Origin: Caulobacter hibisci
GTDB lineage: Bacteria > Pseudomonadota > Alphaproteobacteria > Caulobacterales > Caulobacteraceae
DNA length: 64,000 nucleotides
Direction of reading: 5' to 3'
NCBI RefSeq assembly: GCF_016135805.1
Contig: NZ_JADWOX010000025.1
Coordinates: forward strand, 1 to 64,000
Shown here piece after piece: positions 16,869-24,450 of this stretch. The stretch's first letter is position 1. Each line of letters opens with the position of its first letter. The translations under genes were made by a program, and so were the position numbers. The notes below the pieces were generated by a model that was given only the letters and a program-made list of their open reading frames with translations, did not search any database and was not told where the DNA came from.

Positions 16869-17636
16869 TTACCGCGCCCAGGCCACGCCGCCGTCCACGG
16901 TGATCGTAGAGCCCACCACATAGTCCCCCGCCCGCGAGGCCAGGTAGATCGCCGCGCCGGCCATGTCCTCGGGCTCGCCGATGCGGCCGGCGGGGATGTG
17001 CTTGGCCACGGCGTCGGCGTGGTCGCGGGCCACGCGGTTCATATCGCTGGGAAAGGCGCCGGGCGCGATGGCCGAGACGGCGATGTTGTCGCCCGCCAGG
17101 CGCAGGGCCATCCGCTTGGTCATGTGGATCAGGCCGGCCTTGCTGGCGCCATAGGGATAGGTCTCCTCGTTGGTCACCGACAGGCCGTCGATCGAGGCGA
17201 TGTTGATCACCTTGGCCACCCGGGCCTTGGCCGCCTCGCGCAGCGGGCCGATCAGGGCCTGGGTCAGGAAGAACGGGGTCTTCAGGTTCAGGTCGACGGT
17301 CTTGTCCCAGCCGGCTTCGGGGAAGCTGTCGAAGTCCGCGCCCCAGGCCGCGCCGGCGTTGTTGACCAGGATGTCGAGCTTGCTCTCCCGCTCCAGGATC
17401 CGCGCCGCCAGGCCCTGCACGCCTTCGAGCGTCGAGATGTCGCCCGGCAGCGAGACGCACTCGCCAAATTCCGACAGCTCCTCGGCCGCCGCGTCGCAGG
17501 CGGCGGCCTTGCGGGCGGTGATGTAGACCCGCGCCGCGCCGTAGCGCAGGAAGCCCTCGGCGATCATCCGGCCGATGCCGCGCGAACCGCCGGTGACGAG
17601 CGCCACGCGGCCCTCGAGCGAGAACATTTCCAGCAT
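16869..17636 (-). CDS. Short-chain dehydrogenase/reductase, RhlG-like
   Basis: 255 residues of the classical SDR family. TGGSRGIG binds NAD(P), NNAG is present, and the catalytic Ser lies in NIASIDG with the YGASK Tyr/Lys pair. The beginning (FSLEGRVALVTGGSRGIGRMIAEG) and 'APGAFPSDM' resemble RhlG-type ketoacyl reductases; the substrate is unknown. The ATG at 17636 has GGAGG upstream. It starts 26 bp after the stop of the beta-lactamase-fold hydrolase gene on the same strand, so the two probably form an operon. Confidence 0.9.
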   Translation of the reverse strand: MLEMFSLEGRVALVTGGSRGIGRMIAEGFLRYGAARVYITARKAAACDAAAEELSEFGECVSLPGDISTLEGVQGLAARILERESKLDILVNNAGAAWGADFDSFPEAGWDKTVDLNLKTPFFLTQALIGPLREAAKARVAKVINIASIDGLSVTNEETYPYGASKAGLIHMTKRMALRLAGDNIAVSAIAPGAFPSDMNRVARDHADAVAKHIPAGRIGEPEDMAGAAIYLASRAGDYVVGSTITVDGGVAWAR

Positions 17637-17662
17637 GCGTTTCCTCCAGCCCTTTGCGGGCC

Positions 17663-18976
17663 TTATTTTTCGGGATTGGTGAGCGCCTGATAGACCAGCG
17701 ACGCAGTGCGTTCGTCGATGTTGCGCAGGGCCGGGTCGCCGTCCTTGCCCAGCACGTGGATCATGCCCAGGAAGAACAGGTCGTTGGTCGGGTCGATCCA
17801 GAACCAGGTGCCGGCCGCCCCGCCCCAGCTGTAGGTCCCCTTCCCAGCCAGCGTGCCCGCCCGCGCCGGATCGGTGATGACCATGAAGTCGAGGCCGAAG
17901 CCCTTGCCGGTGGCTTTCGAGAACGGGGCCTCGACATCGTCGAGAACCACGTCGTCCAGGTGATCCGAAGCCATCAGCTTGACCGTGGCCGGCGACAGGA
18001 TCCGCGCCCCGTCCAACTCGCCGCCGTTCAGCAGCATCTGGGCGAAACGCGCGTAGTCGGCATTGGTCGAAACCAGCCCGCCACCGCCAGAGGCCACGAC
18101 CGGCGGCTTGGTGATGTCCAGCACCATGAAGCCCTGGGCCGGGATGATCTTCTTTTCCTTGCCGTTCCACATGTAGAGGTCGGCCAGGCGATCGGCCTTC
18201 TCGGCCGGCAGCCAGAAGCCGGTGTCCTTCATCTTCAGCGGGCCGAAGATCCGGCTCTGCATGAAGTCGGGCAGGCTCTGGCCCGACAGCTTCTCGACGA
18301 TGAAGCCCTGGATGTCGACGCCGACGCTGTACTTCCACTGCTTGCCGGGCGGCCCCACCAGCGGCAGCTTGGCGACTTTCTCGACGAACTCCTGGCCGGT
18401 CTTGGAGCTCAGCACGCCGGTCGAGACATAGGCCTTGTCGATCGGGTTGTCGGGGTTGAGGCCGTAGGCGAAGCCGGCCGTGTGGTTCATGATCTCGCGC
18501 ATGCTCGGCGGCCGATCGGACGGATCGGTGATGAACGAGCCGTCGGGGTTCACGCCCTTGTAGACGCGCAGGTTGGCGAACTCCGGGATGTACTTGGTCA
18601 CCGGATCGTCGAGGCGCCAGCGGCCCTCCTCGAACAGGATCATCATCGCCACGCCGGTGACCGGCTTGGTCTGGGAATAGATGCGGAAGATCGCATCCTT
18701 GGCCATCGGAGGCCCGCCGAAGCCCTTGGCGCCGTAGGTCTCGAAGCTGACCACCTTGCCGTGTCGCACCAGCATGGTCGTCGCGCCCGGCAGGTGACCG
18801 GTGGCGACGAGGTCCTTCATGAAGGCGTCCAGCTTGGCCAGCCGCTCGGACGAGACGCCGACGCTCTCGGGCGCGGCGGCCGGCAGGACCGGCTTCGGGG
18901 CGGCCAGGACGGGCCCGCCTCCGATCGCCAGAGAGAGGGCCAGGGCCGTCGCCAACCCGAAACGCCGCATCGCCAT
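17663..18976 (-). CDS. Exported serine hydrolase, beta-lactamase/penicillin-binding-protein fold
   Basis: 437 residues with a signal peptide (ALALSLAIGGGPVLA, cleavage near 25). The active-site SxxK motif is SQTK (about 100-103, RIYSQTKPVTG). A Tyr motif (YSV near 215) and the C-terminal block SWGGAAGTWFWIDP fit the class C beta-lactamase/esterase EstB-like family (COG1680). It likely hydrolyses esters or amides in the periplasm; real beta-lactamase activity is not implied. A palindrome just upstream (CCAAAC-AGCC-GTTTGG, 18985-19000) may be its operator. First gene of a two-gene unit with the SDR. Confidence 0.9.
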   Translation of the reverse strand: MAMRRFGLATALALSLAIGGGPVLAAPKPVLPAAAPESVGVSSERLAKLDAFMKDLVATGHLPGATTMLVRHGKVVSFETYGAKGFGGPPMAKDAIFRIYSQTKPVTGVAMMILFEEGRWRLDDPVTKYIPEFANLRVYKGVNPDGSFITDPSDRPPSMREIMNHTAGFAYGLNPDNPIDKAYVSTGVLSSKTGQEFVEKVAKLPLVGPPGKQWKYSVGVDIQGFIVEKLSGQSLPDFMQSRIFGPLKMKDTGFWLPAEKADRLADLYMWNGKEKKIIPAQGFMVLDITKPPVVASGGGGLVSTNADYARFAQMLLNGGELDGARILSPATVKLMASDHLDDVVLDDVEAPFSKATGKGFGLDFMVITDPARAGTLAGKGTYSWGGAAGTWFWIDPTNDLFFLGMIHVLGKDGDPALRNIDERTASLVYQALTNPEK

Positions 18977-18984
18977 GCTTCACC

Positions 18985-19000
18985 CCAAACAGCCGTTTGG
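18985..19000. promoter_or_regulatory. CCAAAC/GTTTGG dyad upstream of serine hydrolase
   Basis: A 6-bp perfect inverted repeat with a 4-base spacer, 9 bases ahead of the serine-hydrolase ATG. Its position suggests an operator or a leader hairpin; no cognate regulator is apparent. Confidence 0.35.
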
Positions 19001-19073
19001 AGCGACCTTACCGGGGATTGCGACCGGTGCAATCTCGCCTTGGGTTTCTAAGGTCTAGGCCCCGAAAGGATCG

Positions 19074-19190
19074 CCTCCCTCGCCCCTGTGGCGAGGGCCC
19101 ATGCCGGCGACGGCTCAAACCTTGTTCGACCTGTCGAAGTCTGAGCGGCTGAACGATGGATCCTGGGCACAAGGCCCAGGAGGCAGTTGA
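19074..19190. repeat. Intergenic repeat, family C (copy C1)
   Basis: The element reads CCTCCCTCGCCCCTGTGGCG, AGGGCCCATGCCGGCGACGG, CTCAAACC, a variable spacer, TCTGAGCGGCTGAAC and TCCTGGGCACAAGGCCCAGG. The second copy at 42.8 kb is in the same orientation and about 85% alike by eye. It contains two hairpins (CCTCGCC/GGCGAGG and CCTGGGC/GCCCAGG). Confidence 0.8.
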
Positions 19191-19224
19191 AGGCAAGGCG
19201 GCGGGAGAGCTTGAGAGAGCCTCC

Positions 19225-20451
19225 CTACTTGCCCCCAAACAGCGCCTTGTCCACGGCCTGCGCCATCAGCGCATAACCCGCATCGTTCGGATGCAGGTGA
19301 TCCCCGCCATGGGTGTCGGCGCGCAGCTGGCTGGGCTTGGCCGGATCGCGCAGCACCGCGTCGAAGTCGACGATCCCGTCGAACTCGCCGCTGGTGCGGA
19401 TCCAGGCGTTGACGGCCTGGCGCGTAGCCTCCCCCTTGTCGTGATAGTAGGCCGCGCCCTCGAACGGCGGGATGACGCCGGCATAGATCTTCACGCCGCG
19501 CGCATGGGCCCGGGCGATCAGCTGGCGATAGCCGACGATCAGGTCTTCGGGCGTCACCGCGTCGGCGGCGAAGCCCGGCTGGGCCGGACGGCCGATGTCG
19601 TTGATGCCTTCCAGCAGCAGCACGGCCTTCAGACCGGCCACGCTCAGCACGTCGCGGTCGAAGCGCGACAGGGCGCTGGGGCCGGAGACCTCGCGCAGCA
19701 GCCGCCCGCCGCCGACGCCCATGTTGACGACGCTCCAGCCCTCGGGGCGGGCCGAAAGGCGCTGGGCCAATTGCTCGGGCCAGCCCTTGTCGGCGTTGGC
19801 GGTCGAGCCGGTTCCCTCGGTGATCGAGTCGCCGATCGCCACCAGCACCGGCGCCGCTGCGCCCCGCACCTCGACGCCGCTCACCAGGCCCGGACCACGC
19901 AGAGCCTCCTCGCCCGGGATCGGGGACTTGGCCACGTGATTGCCGGGCGGGGCCACGAACAGCCGCACGCGGTGGCCAGCCGGGGCCTGGGTTCCGACAT
20001 AGAAGATCGCCACCGACACCCGGTCCATGGCCTTGACCGGCAGGGCGACCGGGTCGGTCAGCAGCGGCGCGCCCGGCGCGATCGTGAACTCGCTCCTGCC
20101 GCCCACCGTCACCGCGACCGGCGTCCCGACGATCCTGCCGTCGGCGTCGGCCGGCGCCAGCGTGATCGCCCCCACCGCCAGCGGGCGTTCGTTCAGTTCG
20201 TTGGACAGCCGCAGCCGCACCGCGTCGCCGCCGGCGTTCAGCCGCATGACCTGGCGCACGGTGACGTCGGTGAAGGCCCTGGCCTCCCCCGGCCGGGCCA
20301 CGGCCTGCGGCGCGATCGGCGCATTGCCCCAGGCGCTGCGCCAGGCGGGCGCGGCCGCGACGGCGGGAGCCGCCGCTTTCGGCGCGGCCAGCAGCGGCGC
20401 GCTCGGCGCCAGCGCCAAGGCAAGGGCGGCGGACAGAAGAAGTCGGTTCAC
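19225..20451 (-). CDS. Exported SGNH/GDSL-type esterase
   Basis: 408 residues. Signal peptide at the N-terminus (RLLLSAALALALAPSAPLLAAP). An N-terminal beta-rich domain (about 35-190) is followed by the SGNH hydrolase domain: AIGDSITEG (nucleophile Ser), GVGGG, EGINDIG and the C-terminal GGDHLHPND with Asp/His. Family relatives are secreted acyl or acetyl esterases acting on glycans. I chose the GTG at 20451, which is preceded by GGGGA and gives a clean signal peptide; the longer TTG reading (20517) adds unrelated residues. A regulator-type dyad (20521-20534) sits about 70 bp upstream, over the -35 of a plausible promoter. Probably deacetylates pectic polymers alongside the neighbouring CE12 enzyme. 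Confidence 0.88.
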   Translation of the reverse strand: MNRLLLSAALALALAPSAPLLAAPKAAAPAVAAAPAWRSAWGNAPIAPQAVARPGEARAFTDVTVRQVMRLNAGGDAVRLRLSNELNERPLAVGAITLAPADADGRIVGTPVAVTVGGRSEFTIAPGAPLLTDPVALPVKAMDRVSVAIFYVGTQAPAGHRVRLFVAPPGNHVAKSPIPGEEALRGPGLVSGVEVRGAAAPVLVAIGDSITEGTGSTANADKGWPEQLAQRLSARPEGWSVVNMGVGGGRLLREVSGPSALSRFDRDVLSVAGLKAVLLLEGINDIGRPAQPGFAADAVTPEDLIVGYRQLIARAHARGVKIYAGVIPPFEGAAYYHDKGEATRQAVNAWIRTSGEFDGIVDFDAVLRDPAKPSQLRADTHGGDHLHPNDAGYALMAQAVDKALFGGK

Positions 20452-20474
20452 GGCGTTTCCCCACGCAACGGCGG

Positions 20475-20502
20475 TTGACGTCCGCCACTTCGATGATATT
20501 CT
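20475..20502 (+). promoter_or_regulatory. Candidate sigma-70-type promoter reading rightward
   Basis: TTGACG (20475-20480), a 16-base spacer and TATTCT (20497-20502). On the opposite strand TGGACA (20525-20520), 17 bases and GAATAT (20502-20497) form a promoter reading left into the SGNH esterase gene, so the two share the same -10 region. The rightward promoter has no protein gene ahead of it. Confidence 0.45.
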
Positions 20503-20508
20503 CAATAT

Positions 20509-20633
20509 ATCGATCAATTGTCCACATTGTGAGAATTGACCGGTGGGTCGAGTTCGATCCTTCCCTGTTCTGCCTGACCTCGTTCCCCCTGAGGTCGCAG
20601 GAGCGCCGGCTCAGCCAGCGCTCCTTTCTTTTT
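20509..20633 (+). ncRNA. Candidate small RNA, about 125 nt, with intrinsic terminator
   Basis: No coding function is apparent. The stretch starts after the rightward promoter and contains a hairpin GACCTC-N9-GAGGTC (20576-20596). It ends with a second stem AGGAGCGC/GCGCTCCT (20599-20625) followed by TTTCTTTTT. The T-tract is on the plus strand, while both flanking protein genes are on the minus strand, so neither explains it. The extreme 3' end stops about 14 bases short of the stop codon of the CE12 gene. A dyad operator lies at its predicted 5' end. Confidence 0.4.
20521..20534. promoter_or_regulatory. Dyad operator, copy 2 (TCTCAyAATrTGGA type)
   Basis: On the minus strand it reads TCTCACAATGTGGA, with the perfect 9-bp palindrome CACA-A-TGTG at its core. 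It matches the site beside iclR (24250-24263) at 12 of 14 positions, and the two changes are paired so the dyad is kept. It overlaps the -35 of the leftward promoter for the SGNH esterase gene, the expected place for a repressor. Confidence 0.6.
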
Positions 20634-20646
20634 GCCTTGTCAGGAC

Positions 20647-21441
20647 CTAGGGCCGGCCCGCGCAGGTCGGCTCGCCGCGCGCCGAGGCGTCGGCCACCGC
20701 CCGCAGCACCAGTTTCGAGGCCGGGACCTTGGCGCCCTTCAGGCCCTTGGCGACGATGCCCGCCGCCATCCGCGCGCCCAGCTCGTTGGGATGCGTGGTG
20801 TCGTTGATCCCTTCCGGGTGGCTGGCGATCTTGTCTTCCACCGAATAGATCATGAAGCGCTTGGCGCCCTCGGCTTCGCCCATCTTCTGCAGGGTCGCCT
20901 GGCTCTGCTGGTCGAGGTCGATCAGCGGCGTCTTCGTCTCGGCCGCCACCCGCCGCACGGTCGCCGAATAGGGACCGTGGGTATCCTGGATCTTGCCGTC
21001 CTTGAAGATAAGCTTGGCGATCGGGGTGATCAGCACCGGCTTGGCCCCGGCCGTCCGCACGTCGGCCACGAACCGGCGCAGGTTGTCGGCATAGGCCCCG
21101 TTGGGATCGGTGAAGCGGACGATCTTCTTGGTGTCGGCGTCGTTGTGGCCGAACTGGATCAGGACGGTGTCGTCCTTCTGCAGCTGGGCCATCAGCACCG
21201 ACCACAGCCCCTCCTCCTGGAAGGTCTTGGTCGAGCGGCCGCCGCGCGCCAGGTTGACGATCTGGGCCTGCGGCTTCAGCGAGCATTTCAGCACCATGCC
21301 CCAGCCCATCTGCGGGAAGCTGCGGGCGCTGTAGTCGGCGGCGGTGGAGTCGCTGGCGATGACGATGCGGTTGGGGTCGGCCAGGGCGGCCGGCGCCGCC
21401 CCCATGACCAGAGCCAGTGCGAGGGCGACGGCGATCTTCAT
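20647..21441 (-). CDS. Rhamnogalacturonan acetylesterase, CE12-type SGNH hydrolase
   Basis: 264 residues. Signal peptide (VALALALVMGAAPAALA). SGNH blocks are in order: ASDSTAAD with nucleophile S32, ARGGRSTKTF (about 65-74), QFGHND (96-101), and DTTHPNE with D214 and H217. The GRS-T-F and DxTHxN signatures mark the CE12 rhamnogalacturonan acetylesterase group, which removes acetyl groups from galacturonic acid in the pectin backbone. Its start overlaps the lldD stop by one base, so it is the last gene of iclR-rhaDH-lldD-CE12. A second, larger CE12 protein is encoded near 40.1 kb. Confidence 0.92.
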   Translation of the reverse strand: MKIAVALALALVMGAAPAALADPNRIVIASDSTAADYSARSFPQMGWGMVLKCSLKPQAQIVNLARGGRSTKTFQEEGLWSVLMAQLQKDDTVLIQFGHNDADTKKIVRFTDPNGAYADNLRRFVADVRTAGAKPVLITPIAKLIFKDGKIQDTHGPYSATVRRVAAETKTPLIDLDQQSQATLQKMGEAEGAKRFMIYSVEDKIASHPEGINDTTHPNELGARMAAGIVAKGLKGAKVPASKLVLRAVADASARGEPTCAGRP

Positions 21442-22580
21442 CAGCGGGTCTCCGCCAGGATGGAACGGTCGATTTCGGAGACGGAGTTGACGCCGGTCAG
21501 GGCCATGGCCACCCGCATCTCCTTCTCCATCAGGTCCAGCAGCTGGGTCACCCCTGCCTGGCCCCGCGCGGCCAGGGCGTAGACGGCGGCCCGGCCCAGG
21601 AGGACGCCCTTGGCGCCCAGGGCCAGCATCCGCACCACGTCGAGGCCAGAGCGCACCCCGCCGTCGGCCAGCACCGTCAGCTTGTCGCCCACGGCCTCGG
21701 CGATGGCCGGCAGCGCCTTGGCCGACGAAAGCACCCCGTCCAGTTGCCGCCCACCGTGGTTGGAGACCACGACGCCGTCGGCGCCGATGTCGACGGCGGC
21801 CCGCGCGTCTTCAGGATCGAGCACGCCCTTGATGACCAGCGGACCCTTCCAGCACTCGCGGATCCATTCGAGGTCCTTCCACTGGATGGAGGGGTCGAAG
21901 TTCGCCCCCAGCCAGCCCATGAAGTCCTCCAGGCCCGTATTGCCCTTGAGCACCGGGGCGACATTGCCCAGGGTGTGGGGACGGCCCATCAGGCCGACGT
22001 CCCACGCCCATTGCGGCCGGCCCATGGCCTGCAGCATCCGGCGCACCGAGGCGTTGGGACCGCTCATGCCCGAGTGGGCGTCGCGGTAGCGCGCGCCCGG
22101 CACCGGCATGTCGACGGTGAAGACCAGGGTGGTCGCCCCCGCCGCCGCCGCCCGCGCCAGCAGGTCGCGCATGAAGGCCCGGTCGCGCAGCACGTAGAGC
22201 TGAAACCACAGCGCCCGGCTGGACGCGGCGGCCACCTCGTCGACGTCGCACACCGACACCGTCGACAGGCACAGCGGCACGCCCTTGGCCGAGGCCGCGC
22301 GCACCGCCTGGCACTCGCCCCGGCGGGCGTACATGCCCGTCAGGCCGACGGGCGCCAGCACCACCGGCATGGACTGCTCCACGCCGAACAGGCTGGTCGC
22401 CGTCGAGACCCGGCTGACGTCCTTGAGCACCCGCTGGCGCAGGGCCAGATCGGCGAGGTCGGAGACGTTGCGGGCCAGGGTCCGCTCGGCATAGGCGCCG
22501 CCGTCGATGTAGTCGAACAGGAAGCGCGGCAGCTTGCGCCGCGCAGCCTCACGGAAGTCGGTGGTCGACGAGACGATCAT
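21441..22580 (-). CDS. lldD: FMN-dependent L-lactate dehydrogenase (LldD-like)
   Basis: 379 residues of the FMN-dependent alpha-hydroxyacid dehydrogenase family. The N-terminal FLFDYIDGGAY, LAPVGLTG, K251 and the catalytic block SNHGGRQLDG (H275, R278) are all present, and the length matches LldD (about 380-396). It oxidises L-lactate to pyruvate at the membrane, passing electrons to the quinone pool. Context gives it a clear job: the rhamnose route encoded next door ends in pyruvate plus L-lactate. It lies 15 bp downstream of the L-rhamnose dehydrogenase gene. Other 2-hydroxyacids are possible substrates in this family. Confidence 0.92.
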   Translation of the reverse strand: MIVSSTTDFREAARRKLPRFLFDYIDGGAYAERTLARNVSDLADLALRQRVLKDVSRVSTATSLFGVEQSMPVVLAPVGLTGMYARRGECQAVRAASAKGVPLCLSTVSVCDVDEVAAASSRALWFQLYVLRDRAFMRDLLARAAAAGATTLVFTVDMPVPGARYRDAHSGMSGPNASVRRMLQAMGRPQWAWDVGLMGRPHTLGNVAPVLKGNTGLEDFMGWLGANFDPSIQWKDLEWIRECWKGPLVIKGVLDPEDARAAVDIGADGVVVSNHGGRQLDGVLSSAKALPAIAEAVGDKLTVLADGGVRSGLDVVRMLALGAKGVLLGRAAVYALAARGQAGVTQLLDLMEKEMRVAMALTGVNSVSEIDRSILAETR

Positions 22581-22595
22581 GGAAGAGCGTCCGGC

Positions 22596-23357
22596 CTATT
22601 GCAGGTTCACGAAGGCGCCGCCGTCGACCAGCAGGGCCGCGCCGGTGACGTACTTGGCCAGATCCGAGGCCAGGAACACGATCGGGCCGGCCAGGTCGTC
22701 GGGCTCGCCCAGGCGGCCCAGCGGGATGCGGCCGCTCATGTATTCGCGCTTGGCGACGTCGGCCAGGTCTTCCTTGTTGATCGCCGTCTCGATGGTGCCC
22801 GGCAGCACCGAGTTGCAGCGGATGCCGTACTTGCCCAGCGCGATGGCGGTCGACTGCATCAGGCTGTGCACGCCGGCCTTGGTCGGGGTGTAGTGGGTCT
22901 GCATGCCGCCGCCGACCAGGGCGCTGATCGAGCTGACGGCGATGATCGCGCCGCCGTGGCCCTGCTTGACCATCTGGTTGGCGGCCGCCTGCACCATGTA
23001 ATAGGCGCCGTGCAGATTGACCTTCATGGTCCGCTCGAGAACCTCGGGCGGCATGTCGAGGAAGGCGTGGAACGGGCAGATGCCGGCGTTGTTGACGAAG
23101 ACGTCGACCTTGCCGAAGGCCTCGACCGCCGCCTCGACGAAGGCCTTGGCGGTGGCCACTTCGGCCACGTCGCCCTTCACGGCGATGGCGCGACGGCCCA
23201 GGGCCTCGATCTGCGCCACGGCGTCGGCCGCGCCGGCCTCGTCGGAGTGGTAGTTGATCGCCACGTCCGCGCCGTGCTGCGCCGCGCCGATGGCCGCGGC
23301 CTTGCCGATACCGCCCGAGGCGCCGGTCACCAGCACCACCTTGTCCTTCAGAAGCAT
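22596..23357 (-). CDS. L-rhamnose 1-dehydrogenase (NAD(P)+), SDR family
   Basis: 253 residues. SDR features: TGASGGIG (11-18), NNAG (89-92), S142/S143, Y156 and K160. The stretches NNAGICPFHAFLDMP, GGAIIAVSSISALVGGG and QTHYTPTKAG agree closely with the L-rhamnose 1-dehydrogenases described from Azotobacter vinelandii and Sphingomonas (LRA1), as I recall them. It oxidises L-rhamnose to L-rhamnono-1,4-lactone, the first step of the non-phosphorylating route. It follows iclR by 44 bp, with a small GCGCGC hairpin between them (23379-23397), and precedes lldD by 15 bp. Confidence 0.93.
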   Translation of the reverse strand: MLLKDKVVLVTGASGGIGKAAAIGAAQHGADVAINYHSDEAGAADAVAQIEALGRRAIAVKGDVAEVATAKAFVEAAVEAFGKVDVFVNNAGICPFHAFLDMPPEVLERTMKVNLHGAYYMVQAAANQMVKQGHGGAIIAVSSISALVGGGMQTHYTPTKAGVHSLMQSTAIALGKYGIRCNSVLPGTIETAINKEDLADVAKREYMSGRIPLGRLGEPDDLAGPIVFLASDLAKYVTGAALLVDGGAFVNLQ

Positions 23358-23401
23358 AGGTCCTCCGTCTACTCACTACGCGCGCTTATGCGCGCGAGGC
23401 G

Positions 23402-24235
23402 TCAGGTCTTTGCGCCCGACGCCCGCTTGCCGTTCCAGCCGAGGTCGCGGCTGATCGCGTCGGCCGCCGTGCGGATGTCGTCCACCAGGCCGCCCATCCG
23501 TTCGTCGTCCATGTACTGGGCCGCCCCCGAGACGCTGATCGCCGCCACGATCTGCCCGCCCGCGCCGCGCACCGGCGCGGCCACGCAGCGGATGCGGTCC
23601 TCGTTCTCTTCCAGGTCGAAGGCGATGCCGCGCTGGGAATAGTCGCGCATCCAGGCGATCCATTGCTCTTCGTTCGGCGCGCCGGCCGCGGCCGGGCCCT
23701 CCTTGCGATAGAGGGCGCGCCAGCGGCTCTCGTCGTCGTCCAGCACCAGGGCCTTGCCCAGGCCCGTCGAGCGGATCGGCTGGCGATCGCCCACGCGCGA
23801 GGAGATGTTGATGCGGCGGCGGCCGGTCAGCTTGTCGAGATAAAGCGCCCGGTCGTCGTCGAGCACGCCCAGGTGGACGGTGTCCTCCAGCTCTTCCCAC
23901 AGCTTTTCCAGGTGCGGGCGGGCCACGCGCGGCAGGTCCATCTGCTGGCTGGCCAGATAGCCCAGCTCGAGCAGCTTGGAGCCGAGGCTATAGCCTTCGC
24001 GCGGGGTTTGAGTGAGCATGCGGCGCTCGACCAGGGCAGTGGCCAGGCGGTGGGTCGTGCTGCGGGTCAGGCCGAGTCGCGCGGCCAGGGCCGGCAGGCC
24101 GATCGCGCCCGCGTCGGCGACCACGTCGAGCACGTCGAGACCACGGAAAAGGGTCTGGCTGCCGCTGGGGCTCTTGGTCGCCGCGCCTTCGTCATCAGCC
24201 ACTGGTTCCGCTCCCCTTGACGTGCTGGGTTTCAT
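23402..24235 (-). CDS. IclR-family transcriptional regulator of the rhamnose/pectin genes
   Basis: 277 residues: an N-terminal winged helix-turn-helix (about 28-90, with LPALAARLGLTRSTTHRLATAL) and a C-terminal IclR effector-binding domain (about 105-270). The ATG at 24235 is used; a GTG at 24202 with GGGAG upstream is an alternative that removes 11 poorly ordered residues. It is divergent from the L-rhamnonate dehydratase gene, the usual place for a local regulator. A 14-bp dyad lies 15 bases upstream of its start, suggesting autoregulation. The effector is probably a rhamnose-pathway acid or a pectin breakdown product (inference). Confidence 0.92.
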   Translation of the reverse strand: MKPSTSRGAEPVADDEGAATKSPSGSQTLFRGLDVLDVVADAGAIGLPALAARLGLTRSTTHRLATALVERRMLTQTPREGYSLGSKLLELGYLASQQMDLPRVARPHLEKLWEELEDTVHLGVLDDDRALYLDKLTGRRRINISSRVGDRQPIRSTGLGKALVLDDDESRWRALYRKEGPAAAGAPNEEQWIAWMRDYSQRGIAFDLEENEDRIRCVAAPVRGAGGQIVAAISVSGAAQYMDDERMGGLVDDIRTAADAISRDLGWNGKRASGAKT

Positions 24236-24249
24236 TTTGTAGCACTACC

Positions 24250-24263
24250 TCTCATAATATGGA
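24250..24263. promoter_or_regulatory. Dyad operator, copy 1 (TCTCAyAATrTGGA type)
   Basis: TCTCATAATATGGA with a perfect 9-bp palindrome core CATA-A-TATG, in the iclR/rhmD divergent region. It is partnered by the copy at 20521-20534, whose two differences compensate each other. It is the best candidate binding site for the IclR regulator encoded next to it. Confidence 0.6.
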
Positions 24264-24414
24264 ACGCAAGACAAGGGCCCGCTTAGCGACTCTTGAGGTC
24301 GCGGAACTCCCGCGGCGAGCGTGTCATACGATGTTCTGGGGAGGTAGCGCGAACCATCCGTTCGCGTCGTTCGGCGGCCCCGCCTGGCGCGCCCTCCCCC
24401 GGTTGGGGTTGATG

Positions 24415-24431
24415 CCGGTCCGACGGACCGG
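24415..24431. promoter_or_regulatory. CCGGTCC-GAC-GGACCGG hairpin in the rhmD leader
   Basis: A perfect 7-bp stem with a 3-base loop, 19 bases before the rhmD ATG and just upstream of its GGAG ribosome site. It may be a leader stem that affects translation, or a second operator; sequence alone does not decide. Confidence 0.35.
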
Positions 24432-24450
24432 GCGATGGTTGGAGCTGAAG

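Noticed and set aside
16869..18983. A single 704-residue minus-strand protein
   Set aside because: The first two thirds are the serine-hydrolase gene read in the wrong frame; only the SDR part from 17636 is real.
20647..21441. The hairpin plus T-tract at 20599-20633 as the terminator of the CE12 operon
   Set aside because: The T-tract follows the stem on the plus strand; reading leftward from the CE12 gene the A-tract comes first and GCGACC follows, so it is not a standard terminator for that gene.
24217..24450. N-terminal extension of the rhamnonate dehydratase
   Set aside because: The extension has no family resemblance; a good ribosome site and the known N-terminus place the start at 24451.
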